From Owenia fusiformis (taxonomy: Eukaryota; Annelida; Polychaeta; Sabellida; Oweniidae), in NCBI GenBank assembly GCA_903813345.2, contig CAIIXF020000001.1:44283885-44347884 (forward strand): a stretch of DNA of 64,000 bases. Direction: 5' to 3'. A model generated the notes under the pieces. The model was given only the letters and a program-made list of their open reading frames with translations, did not search any database and was not told where the DNA came from. Made by a program: the position numbers and the translations under genes. Every line of letters begins with the position of its first letter. Position 1 is the stretch's first letter. Of the stretch, positions 49,301 to 54,288 are shown one piece after another.

Positions 49301-52300
49301 GTCAGCATAAAATTTTTACCGTTTTTGAGATATTTGACGTCAAAAAACGGCCAAAAAATGTCATTTTTCAACTTGCTTCAATCTGAACAATTTTTTTTAA
49401 AAATCATCTACAAGTTCCCAGGAGTCCGAATCTGACCTCAGATTTGACCTTTGACCTTTAGTTGACCTTCAGTGACCTTCGAAAGGTCAGAAAAGTTGAT
49501 TTTTCAAATTGAGTCTTTGGATTCAAATTTAAGTCAGTCTAATAACAAATAGCCCACTGAGGTCTGAAAAAGTAAAAATTTCAAGGTCAAAGGTCAAGGT
49601 CATCAAATTAGGTCACAAACTGTGCTATCTAAGTTTCTCATAGTTCAAGACTACAAATCAATATTTTGAATTGAAAGTCAAGATGTACATTCCTCTGAGG
49701 GTTCTACACATATTAGTCATTGACTATTTATTAAAATTTTGTCCCAGTTTTGAGATATAAGAGCTCAAAAACTGAAAAAGGTCAATTTTTTAAAGTTTAT
49801 AAGGTCAAATTTTAACTTGCTTCAAATTCACCCAACTTTTTTTTCAAAATCATCTACAACTTCTCAGGAGTTCATATTTAACCTCAGATTTGACATTTGA
49901 CCTTTAGTTGACCTTCAGTGACCTTCGAAAGGTCAGAAAAGTTGATTTTTCAAATTGAGTTTTTGGATTCAAATTTAGGGTAAGCCTAATCAAAAAAGAC
50001 CCACTGAGCTCTAAAACAGTAAAATTTTCAAGGTCAAGGGTCACGGTTATCAAATTAGGTCAAAGGTCAAAATCTAGGTCAAATCTAAATTTTTTTCAAG
50101 TTTCTCAACTTTGTCCTTATACTTCATTATTTCTTGCGATAAATTAAACTGAAACTACATTTAAGTATTTTCTACAAATTGTTCACTATATGTCAGCATT
50201 GAATTTTTACCATTTTTGAGATATTTGACGTCGAAAAACGGTCAAAAAAGGTAATTTTTCAACTTGCTTCAATCTGACCCAATTTTTTTTTAAAAATCAT
50301 CTACAAATTCCCAGGAGTCCGAATCTGACCTCATATTTGACCTTTGACCTTTAGTTGACCTTCAATGACCTTCGAAAGGTAAGAAAAGTTGATTTTTCAA
50401 ATTGAGTCTTTGGATTCATATTTAGGTCAGCCTGATTAAAGTAGATCTACTGAGGTCTAAAAGGGTAAAACTTTTCAAGGTCAAAGGTCAAGATCATGAA
50501 ATTAGGTCACAAACTGTTCGAGACTACAAACCAATATTTTTAACCCGAAGTCGAAATATACACATTCCTCTAAGGGTTCTACACATATAAGCAATTGACT
50601 ATATAATAGAATTTTGTCCCAGTTTGAGATATAAGAGTTCAAAAATTGAAAAAAGGTCACTTTTGAAATTTTTCAAGGTCAAATTTAAACTCGCTTCAAA
50701 TTGACAAAATCTTTTTTTGAAAATCATCTACAAGTTCTCAAGAGTTCACATCTGACCTCAGATTTGATATTTGTCATTTAGTTGACCTTCAAATTGTCAA
50801 AAATGCCTAAGAGGGCCTCCGTGAGATTGCTTGCATTCTTCAAAAGTCTAGTTATTATTCTTTATTCTTCCTAAACCCTTTTCTCCTACTTCCAACTACC
50901 TTTCAACTAGCTACTACATAGTCCTACTAGGGACCTTGGCTGAACTTGGTGGAAAGGAATTTTTATCTAGGTCAAGGTCAAAGGTCAAAATCTAGGTCAA
51001 ATCTAAGTTTTTTTCAAGTTTCTCAAATCCTGACACTACACTTCAATATTTTTGGCTGAATTTTTGCATACAGATAGATATTAGTATTCTATTAGTCTTA
51101 GCCTTTTGCCGTCTAGAGAAATTTTGCCTAGATTTTGAGATATTGAAGGTCAAAAAAGGTCTTTTTTCAACTTGACCAAATTTTTTTTTAAAACTCATCT
51201 ACAAGTTCTCAGGATTCCAAATCTGACCTTACTTTTGACCTTTGACCTTTGGTTGACCTTCAGTGACCTCCGAAAGTCAAAAAAGTTGATTTTTCAAATC
51301 GATTTTCTGGATTCAAATTTAGGTATATTTATTCACAAAAGACCTTCTGAGGTCTAAAAAAATTTGCAAGATCAAAGGTCAAGGTCATCAAACCAAATCA
51401 CAAACTGTGTTTTCTGAGTTTCTCAAAATTTGAGACTACAAATCAATTTTTTTTACTGAAAGTCAGAATATATATTCCTCTAAAGGTTCTACACATATTA
51501 GCAATTGACTATTTATTAAAACTTTGCTCCAGTTTTGAGATATTAGAACTCAAAAACTGAAAAAAGGTCAAATTTCGAAATTTTTCACTGTCAAATTTCA
51601 ACTTGCTCTAAATTGACCACATTTTTTTTAAAAAAGCATCTACAAGATCTCAGGAACTCAAATCTGACCTTAGTTTTGACCTATGACCTTTGGTTGACCT
51701 TCAGTGACCTTCGAAAGGTAAAAAAAGTTGATTTTTCAAATTGATTTTCTGGATTCAAATTTAGGTTTATTCAATCAGAAAAGAGATACTAAGGTCTAAA
51801 AAGTAAAATTTTCAAGGTCAAAGGTCAAGGTCATCAAACAAGATCACAAACTGTGTTTTCTAAGTTTCTCAAAGTTTGTGACTACAAATCAATATTTTTT
51901 AATTAAAGTCAGGATATATATTCCTCTAAAGGTTTTACACATATTAACAATTGATTATCTATTAAGATTCTGCACCAGTTTTGAGATATTGGACCTCAAA
52001 AATTGAAAAAGGTCTAATGTTGAAATTTTTCAAGGTCAAATTTCACATTGCTTCAAATTGACCAAACTTTTTTAAAAAATCATCTACAAGATGCCTGGAG
52101 TTCATATATGACCTTGTATTTAAGATTTGACCTTTGGCTGACCTTTAAATGTTCAAAAAAGCCTACGGGGCCTCCTTAAGATTGCTTGCAATCTTAAACC
52201 TCTAGTTATCAATGTTTTTATTGAAACATTGTAGGCGTGAGCACTTAACAGAAGAAGATCTCCATAAAAATAAAACTCTCATGGAAAACCTCAGTAAAGG

Positions 52301-54288
52301 AAGGATGGTCGAACATTTAGAGGTAATAAATGCATTTTTCTATTTACCTTTTATTACTTTTTGAAGCTGTACTAATTATTGAAAAGAACTTTGGTAACAA
52401 CTTTACTGTAATTTTTTTCTATTTTGGTGACGACACAGATACAATGCAGTTATTTTTTTATTATGATTGTCAAAATATTCATGCATCCGATAAAGTGTCC
52501 TCATCCCACGATGGTGCAGTTTCCAGCGATCTGATTGGCCTGATGAAAGTGATCAAGTGAAATTCAGAAATGATTCTGTCTGTGTATTTCACTCACTGCC
52601 AGTGCCTTATGGAATACAGTCCTTCTCGGGCACAAAACCAATGTTATACCTATTGTATTCTTTCAGACTCAGAGAAGTACCTCACTACCCCCTCCCCCAC
52701 CCACCAATGTGACCTGGGAGCAATACATAAAATCGCCTGCTGGAAAACCTCCACTTATAGGACGTCCAAGAGTTAGCAAGGAAAACTGTAAAACATTTAA
52801 GGCAACTTTAGGAATGGTTAGTTTTTCTGTAATAAGGATTTTTAAATTACTAATTAAAGTTCTTGTAATATGTATTTTTGTGAAATGGTTAGTGTATCAC
52901 ATAGATTCTACTGACATGTCACATTACATAAAGATAGAATTACATATTTGGATCAATTTGACATTTCATTACATAGTTATTTTATATACTGTAGATTTGG
53001 TTAATTTGGCGCCTGTTTTAATTTGGAGAATTTGGCCAAATTGAAAAACCGCCAATTTATGTATTCACCAAAGTTTAAAAAGGATCCTCGGGAATTTCGT
53101 CTAGTGTATTTAAGTCACTTCTGGTTTAGCTTCACAAAATCTGAAAAGGATAAGGTTGATAATCAGAACATATCACTTCAAAATTGGCTCAGAGGAGTTG
53201 CTTCATCAATAAATTACAAGATATAGTAGTGGAATTGAAGGAATAGATGTTACACTTTGTATTTTGTCCCAGTGTATATGGACATTGTGGTGTCAGAGCA
53301 ATGTCCAATGTTCGCCAAATTAAATATATGCCAAAAATGGCAAAATCGCCAAATTAGTCAACACCAAATTAACCCAACATACAGTATTTGACATTATACT
53401 GCTATTTTGTGCATTGTGTTACTGAAATTCTCAAATTAAATATAAGAATTATGAAATAAATAAATTGAATTGAATAGAAAAAAAATGTGTTCCACTGTAT
53501 TGATTGTTTTACTCCATGTTTTGAACAGGCACAGAAAGATTGATATATAACTTTATCTTGGTAAATATATGAGTGAAAATCATGATATAAATTTTTTAGA
53601 GTCAAGATTTCCCAATGAGCGTGAATACACTGCTAGATGTACTAGAAATCATTGCACCTCTGAAGCAATTCACCAAACTTCGTGAATTTATGGAGACAAA
53701 ACTACCAGATGGATTTCCAGTAAAAATAGGTACATTTTTCAGATTGATCTATCTCATATGTCCATGCCTGTGATTTTAAATCTTGCATTTACAAATGAAG
53801 TCAAATATGAGTTCAAACTTTTTTGTTTCAGGTAGACATTTTAAAGAGCTTTGCCTGTTTACAACACCATGTAAGATTTGCATCAAGTGATGCAGGTGCC
53901 GTATAAAAGTGGGACTGACTCATTCCCATTTGATCTACGGCAACCGTACAGTGGCCGTAGCTTCCCAAAATCAAGAGTAATATACAGCATAAAATATAGT
54001 ACAGTGTTGATTTTCTATATCGATTTTGTGAAGCTCAACTGCCATACAGCCACCATAGAGCAAATGTGACAAGAGGCTTATATTTGAACCTATCACTAAT
54101 ATTCAGCAACTGTACTTGATGTATTATTAATATGAAACCAAATTGTGTTTTCAGAAATTCCTGTCTTCCCAACAGTTACAGCTAAAGTGACATTTCAGGA
54201 CTTTGAATGGAGAACTAATATATCTGACACTCTCTTCACAGTGCCTAAGGACTATAGTGAAGATCCTAACAGATTCCCAGATTTATGA
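19313..54288 (+). CDS. ANKRD13C: Ankyrin repeat domain protein 13C-like, complete, twelve exons
   Basis: Exons: 19313-19415, 22091-22132, 23138-23242, 40670-40801, 41322-41388, 47503-47647, 48084-48215, 48643-48710, 52235-52322, 52667-52816, 53600-53729, 54155-54288. These sum to 1296 nt, 431 aa, all GT/AG and in phase. The N-terminus carries ankyrin repeats (GNTPLHLAIMLGHK across exons 1-3; VKVKNAQTWGPLAEAISYGD). The rest is the GPCR-chaperone domain of the ANKRD13 family (LGDFYLELKWDFQSW, DFNDMKWERGDISFIFNG, TFTRAQSGWFFKED, KTFKATLGMSQDFP, LREFMETKLPDGFPVKIEIP). It ends RFPDL like vertebrate ANKRD13C and lacks the ubiquitin-interacting motifs of ANKRD13A/B/D. Mammalian ANKRD13C is an ER-associated chaperone for GPCR biogenesis. 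The protein lacks the roughly 110-residue N-terminal extension of the human 541-aa form. ATG 19313 is the first ATG of the conserved frame (MAEEFPLHESI). Candidate poly(A) signals are at 54450-54455 and 54651-54656. Confidence 0.94.
19640..19735. repeat. TCGACA-motif cluster, possible half of a foldback element
   Basis: Three related words, GTAACATCGACATG, ATAAAGTCGACATAAG and GTAACTTCGACACTTA, lie within about 60 bp in intron 1 of the ANKRD13C-like gene. They resemble the iterated motif blocks of the foldback elements, but no inverted partner was found. Confidence 0.3.
19856..19884. repeat. Perfect 29-bp hairpin
   Basis: Arms AACAGACCGAATAT and ATATTCGGTCTGTT around a single central A, with no mismatch. 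It lies in intron 1 of the ANKRD13C-like gene, next to a 'cccgtagccaggg' word shared with the dispersed repeat at 20635. Function unknown; it may be the end of a mobile element. Confidence 0.6.
20630..20835. repeat. Dispersed 'AGTAGCCAGGGGGG' repeat
   Basis: Runs from 'agtagccagggggggtttgc' to 'cccccctttggcaaatcttg' and 'ggctacggg', so the ends are roughly inverted (AGCCAGGG and GGCTACGGG words). A related sequence with C-tracts and 'cctggctacgccc' lies at about 37385-37465. Probably a MITE-like family. Confidence 0.5.
21885..21958 (-). repeat. Degenerate tRNA-like sequence (SINE head or tRNA pseudogene)
   Basis: The minus strand reads TCCTATAGCTCAGTGGTAGA (a good internal promoter A box), an anticodon-like arm TCGC-CCGGAAA-GCGA (GGA in the Ser position but with C at position 33), and GGGTATAATCCCC (a B box that departs from GGTTCRAATCC). 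The acceptor ends (5' GGTCCTA, 3' TGGGAT) do not pair, so it is not a functional tRNA. It lies in intron 1 of the ANKRD13C-like gene. Confidence 0.55.
22308..22907. mobile_element. TTAA-flanked palindromic element, 600 bp
   Basis: Two inverted arms of about 200 bp, beginning AGGAATATTCCTTGCCAGAC and ending in the complement, with TTAA on both sides (22304-22307 and 22908-22911). Arms carry 'GAAGTGATGTCATCAACTCT' and its inverse near the centre. TTAA duplication is typical of the piggyBac and Kolobok superfamilies. There is no transposase ORF, so it is a MITE. It lies in intron 2 of the ANKRD13C-like gene. Confidence 0.8.
24181..24326 (+). repeat. Dispersed repeat with GTTCCACTTATAGAGG, copy 1
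   Basis: Shares 'AGAGGTGTTCCACTTATAG', 'TTAAGTCGGTTGGTCTTGGG' and 'GTTTCACTGTAT' with the copy at 28836-28997, in the same order and orientation. The internal GTGTTCCACTTATAGAGGT word is itself repeated. Non-coding. Confidence 0.65.
26190..26400 (+). repeat. Probable tRNA-derived SINE
   Basis: An A-box-like TGGCTCATTGGCAGAGTC and, 40 bases on, a B-box-like GCTTTGATTCCC, followed by an unrelated body of about 150 bp. This spacing is that of an RNA polymerase III promoter in a tRNA-derived SINE. No second full copy was found in the window, so the call rests on the boxes alone. Confidence 0.4.
27363..27529. mobile_element. 167-bp MITE with 15-bp terminal inverted repeats
   Basis: Ends CAGTCACATTTGATC and GATCAAATGTGACTG are exact inverted repeats. 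Subterminal parts (TATGGCAGCCGC and CGGCCACCATACGCC) pair imperfectly. A diverged relative lies at about 53908-54072 in intron 11 of the same gene, sharing 'TAGCTTCCCAAAATC' and 'TCTATATCGATTTT'. Confidence 0.75.
27855..28182. repeat. Composite direct repeat, two rounds of about 120-200 bp
   Basis: 'GTGATAATCATTATGTTTGG' with its 'GTCTTTGGGGCCTCCTTATT' continuation occurs at 27855 and 28059. 'TGGAGAAGTCTCCCRTTCTC' through 'CCTAAGTCTTCCTTCTGTG' occurs at about 27977 and 28103. The intervening 70 bp is present in only one round. A local duplication in intron 3 of the ANKRD13C-like gene. Confidence 0.7.
28836..28997 (+). repeat. Dispersed repeat with GTTCCACTTATAGAGG, copy 2
   Basis: Same block order as 24181-24326, with substitutions and a longer left end. 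Both copies are in intron 3, 4.6 kb apart. Confidence 0.65.
29758..30268. mobile_element. TTAA-flanked element with CACGTG doublets, 511 bp
   Basis: TTAA at 29754-29757 and 30269-30272. Ends AGGACAACTGAAATAG and, inverted, AGCAGATATGAAATTG are related. Internal inverted words GCCCCCACGTGAT (about 29920) and ATCACGTGGGGGCC (about 30095, with a further ACGTGGGGGCC at about 30075) make CACGTG palindromes. There is no ORF. Less symmetrical than the element at 22308 but the same TTAA type. Confidence 0.6.
31131..31685 (+). CDS. LINE ORF1 fragment, SGNH-hydrolase (esterase) type
   Basis: 184 codons. The GTNN at residues 45-48 matches the third SGNH block (oxyanion Asn), and DRLHFNPTGR at 141-150 holds the catalytic Asp and His (DxxH). 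The first block with the nucleophile Ser (GDS) is absent, because the element starts inside the domain, so the fragment cannot be an active esterase. Esterase ORF1 proteins are known from CR1-group LINEs, where they may act in RNP or membrane association. The stop (31683-31685) is followed by the ORF2 frame, which is already open across it. Confidence 0.7.
   Translation: MDNNTHRLSSVTGSIYSGCTIDFATKSMQQGDLKQSTDFKFLGFGTNNVKTDDPQDMVYELKNLLLTASNKHPQTKLILCGIHHRGDSDNPKIVAEWNTKIDYVNKEMRSFCTRKGHGFVDINAVNNSTVDNPCMRVLFNDRLHFNPTGRSRLVDAMLSIMNGKRPTTYAQAVNPTKTWHSAKF
31943..35455 (+). CDS. LINE ORF2: endonuclease and reverse transcriptase
   Basis: 1170 codons without a stop. It is the enzyme of target-primed reverse transcription. 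The N-terminal AP-like endonuclease shows LLWNINK (N7), LLCETWL (E35), CGDMNAR (about 152) and SDHAPLHF (about 288). The RT begins about residue 520 (NKSAGIDGIPSNIIK, YRGINVLACIGN, CMIDFRKAFDYID, GVLQGSVLSTFLFN) with the active site LLWADDLVL (D779, D780). The C-terminus has a Cys/His cluster (CNICKC...FHFIINC) as in many LINEs. 31943 is a GTG. The frame is open further left, past the ORF1 stop, without an ATG, so translation probably depends on ORF1 (readthrough or reinitiation). The unbroken frame points to a recent insertion. Confidence 0.85.
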   Translation: MSILLWNINKISDKLHDGEDIQKWFNNFQIILLCETWLSPESEIAFENYTCYNLARNPKNVLKGHYSGGLAVLISDVYGKNGIEILSQSHDFFVWIKFNSNHFNITEDLYLCFVYLPFKGSSYEFVTGCSNIDILEKSLAYYQTLGRTIICGDMNARTAQLSDSNINIPGSNGDIPILLDDTLYNLQDVNEVLVSNRISMDKNVKAVSQTHGREFLSLCKTANMKILNGRLYQDKNLGKFTCYRNVTHKSNTDLNLGKSVIDYVAAQSNIIPLFSDFKVHDRRVESDHAPLHFSLSLKRDIENQSKSSNIQSEPLNIKTYKSYKWDHKKKNEFKQKLTDNTSIDLLTSFYTELGCNDTGSDELVNKLLNVIHYASNNTFQFKQLKTKKMHTFPINSWFNDECKSLKKQVHEAIKHKFSDDLINSLTKQYNQTKQREKRKFKAGMLDSLIQNKSKYSTDFWKLINAMPGNKIKQMPVPPKDLFNFFKSLSKPPNIEYFDDNALKEMNQYVINYQVCPEDKNLQLCHDTVNMKITQAEIQRALKRVNTNKSAGIDGIPSNIIKNCKSLISDFTSLFNAIFEKGEYPSDWSIGMLSALYKQGSRFQADNYRGINVLACIGNLFDSVIQNRLVFNAEVQNSPDPLQGAYKENRRTTDNIFILQTLINKFKQHKKPLYTCMIDFRKAFDYIDRSVLLYKLCKSGIHPQTKMYKIIESMYSKSKSCLKLENGVTETFDTEIGVLQGSVLSTFLFNHFIDDLNEILPPRCGVTLNDANFNHLLWADDLVLVSESHNGLQLLLDSLFAFCKINRLIVNTLKTKVLIFNSKYSDPFTFNNQEIERVNKYKYLGVILTDSNKFDINTAYLKEQSRKAIFKIKQQYKKFNDVPPDVALHLFDSLVSPILCYGCEIWYDKKQMKSIETLHLSFLKSILGVKTQTANPAVYGDLGRFPLSIKIELSLIKYWLRLIKLPESNILNQAYLYGQEKHELGFKSWSGKVYDILHKCELTEYWDDQSQNTDNLVNLVDKKLKNAFINNWRNDILQYPILRTYKLFKKDFELEPYLKLDNKKYRLAIGRFRLSSHRLKIESGRHIKPKPKPVNERLCNICKCVEDEFHFIINCTKHSQHRQIFFSKISEILPTFDLNSNDIFINIISNDNIIFQRHLGKFIYHSFNNLE
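35666..37778. other. Intron 3 spacer between LINE and foldback element 2
   Basis: No gene was recognised. About 37385-37465 holds the C-tract repeat related to 20630. The rest is AT-rich. Confidence 0.45.
37779..39092. mobile_element. Foldback element 2: 1.31-kb palindrome, CAC ends, TATAT duplication
   Basis: Inverted arms of about 490 bp (37779 to about 38270, about 38610 to 39092), starting CACGGGGTGCCATCGAAT and ending in the complement. TATAT flanks both ends exactly (37774-37778, 39093-39097). The motif AACGTACCGGAG lies about 26 bases in from each end and recurs as a tandem pair, GGAACGTAACCGGAGCTG then GGAACGTAACCGGAGCAG, at the inner end of each arm (about 38167-38203, mirrored at about 38670-38706). 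There is no transposase. Similar peptides read from the two arms are a by-product of the palindrome. It lies in intron 3 of the ANKRD13C-like gene. Confidence 0.85.
39093..40669. other. End of intron 3, no gene seen
   Basis: AT-rich with no recognised element. The acceptor of exon 4 (ataattcag) ends at 40669. Confidence 0.5.
40831..40920 (+). repeat. Dispersed repeat, copy 2 (tagtctccaacttttt family)
   Basis: Directly follows exon 4 of the ANKRD13C-like gene. Shares TATAGTCTCCAACTTTTTAT, GGTGTTCAG and the GTTGGTGTCTGTAAC tail with the copies at 7766 and 14390. Confidence 0.5.
41990..42502 (-). CDS. Alternative last exon 6b of the fibrinogen-domain gene
   Basis: 170 codons plus stop, preceded by a good acceptor (tatgtttcag). 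It starts in phase 0, the same as 6a, so exon 5 can join either. It parallels 6a throughout: IWDQKGNYQFRDYKHF against FWNKTGGYEFIDYRNF, FSTNDRGNFSKEAKTC against FSTNDRGTYSDKAKVC, and a basic tail (TRMRIMKQQKN against TRMMLKVKAKKKKQS). The 6a stop and the 6b acceptor are only 46 bp apart, so there is no room for a separate copy of exons 1-5. It could instead be an unused duplicate, but the open frame and intact acceptor argue for use. Confidence 0.75.
   Translation of the reverse strand: MWDQKGNYQFRDYKHFYVLLHEPYLNIYGYYRPEQKHDYFNTTHFHVTQKEIIGRWSDEPVEDRPIWLQTKSDGNATECYRLSSGQFESFYTQDRTFYFSTNDRGNFSKEAKTCKGGWWYTKHTIFDDYCKCSLNGLNIIQDLRSNSDVSGGPNYNGPRTRMRIMKQQKN
41990..46782 (-). CDS. Secreted protein with two fibrinogen-related domains
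   Basis: Nested antisense within intron 5 of the ANKRD13C-like gene. Exons 5' to 3': 46737-46782, 45543-45725, 44636-45232, 44310-44444, 43973-44199, then one of two last exons, 42549-43031 (6a) or 41990-42502 (6b). With 6a it is 1671 nt, 556 aa, all in phase. Exon 1 is a signal peptide (MQGIVLIWILLLIH). Exon 2 is unique and probably helical. Exons 3-4 encode the first fibrinogen C-terminal domain: GGWTVIQRNDGT, GFQDGNSFWLGNDNI, the Ca-site-like FSTYDEDND, CAEMFGGGMWYTNC and GIWWYNWKRQ. Exons 5-6 encode a second, degenerate domain (GDWTVIQTRTDGS, GFGDLEGEFWWGLENVW, then FSTNDRGTYSDKAKVC and KGGWWYEKN) whose D-x-D calcium site is lost. The family binds carbohydrates and acts in innate recognition in invertebrates (FREPs, ficolin-like). 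The exact ligand is unknown. Candidate poly(A) signal on this strand: 41892-41897. Confidence 0.85.
42549..43031 (-). CDS. Last exon 6a of the fibrinogen-domain gene
   Basis: 160 codons and a stop, acceptor ttgatttcag. It completes the second fibrinogen-related domain and adds a Ser/Lys-rich basic tail of about 35 residues (ends KVKAKKKKQS) beyond the usual domain end. No AATAAA lies between its stop and exon 6b, so transcripts using 6a probably keep 6b as 3' UTR. Confidence 0.8.
   Translation of the reverse strand, partial: FWNKTGGYEFIDYRNFQIRLYQHYKKNANKNHFLRITPFHIGEKKVSKYEHDYQAYYYSPISIGAKIKGNASDCYGSSMKMQFSTNDRGTYSDKAKVCKGGWWYEKNNPSYDNCNCVPNGISIMNDVKPELESSTSPSKQHSKNRTRMMLKVKAKKKKQS
45819..46446. 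mobile_element. Foldback element 3: 628-bp palindrome, CAC ends, AAGGT duplication
   Basis: Inverted arms of roughly 250-280 bp with several indels. The right end reads, outward-in, CACTGGTCAGTATCAAG; the left end has one change (TACTGG). AAGGT flanks both ends (45814-45818, 46447-46451). GAAGGTAACTG lies about 18 bases from the ends and recurs at the inner arm ends (about 46048, inverted at about 46200). No ORF. It lies in intron 1 of the fibrinogen-domain gene, itself in intron 5 of the ANKRD13C-like gene. Confidence 0.75.
46783..47502. other. Upstream of the fibrinogen-domain gene, in ANKRD13C-like intron 5
   Basis: Presumably holds the promoter of the minus-strand gene. It has a direct repeat (GAAACAAAGAAATTTGATAA at about 46911 and GAAACAAAGCAATTTGATAA at about 47023) and a C-tract at about 47334-47349. 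No exon was recognised. Confidence 0.45.
48910..52209 (+). mobile_element. Helitron/Helentron-like non-coding element, two tandem copies
   Basis: Two copies, 48910 to about 50851 and 50848 to about 52205. CTAGTTAT stands at 48910, 50848 and 52202, so each copy ends CTAG followed by T. The second copy ends in a hairpin (stem TTAAGATTG/CAATCTTAA, loop CTTG) then ACCTCTAG: the 3' signature of Helitrons (hairpin, short spacer, CTRR, T). Subterminal AAGGAGGCCCC at the left and GGGGCCTCCTT at the right are inverted, as in Helentrons. A left hairpin (GGAGGCCCC/GGGGCCTCC) is also present. The body is degenerate long tandem units rich in AGGTCA with no ORF, so it is non-autonomous. It fills most of intron 8 of the ANKRD13C-like gene. 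A fragment lies at 11270-11570. Confidence 0.65.
52987..53386. mobile_element. 400-bp MITE with TTGGTTAATTTGG ends
   Basis: Left TACTGTAGATTTGGTTAATT, right (inverted) TACTGTATGTTGGGTTAATT, both continuing into AATTTGG words; TTTGGCG/CGCCAAA recur internally. Related 'ACTTAATTTGGCAATT' and 'TTAATTTGGCGATTG' occur at about 46650-46710. A short open frame inside has no domain. It lies in intron 10 of the ANKRD13C-like gene. Confidence 0.55.
53908..54072. mobile_element. Diverged copy of the 167-bp MITE
   Basis: Matches the element at 27363-27529 over TAGCTTCCCAAAATC, a TATCGATTTT block and CATTTGATC/GAGCAAATGTGAC ends. The terminal repeats are decayed. It lies in intron 11, just before the last exon of the ANKRD13C-like gene. 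Confidence 0.55.
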
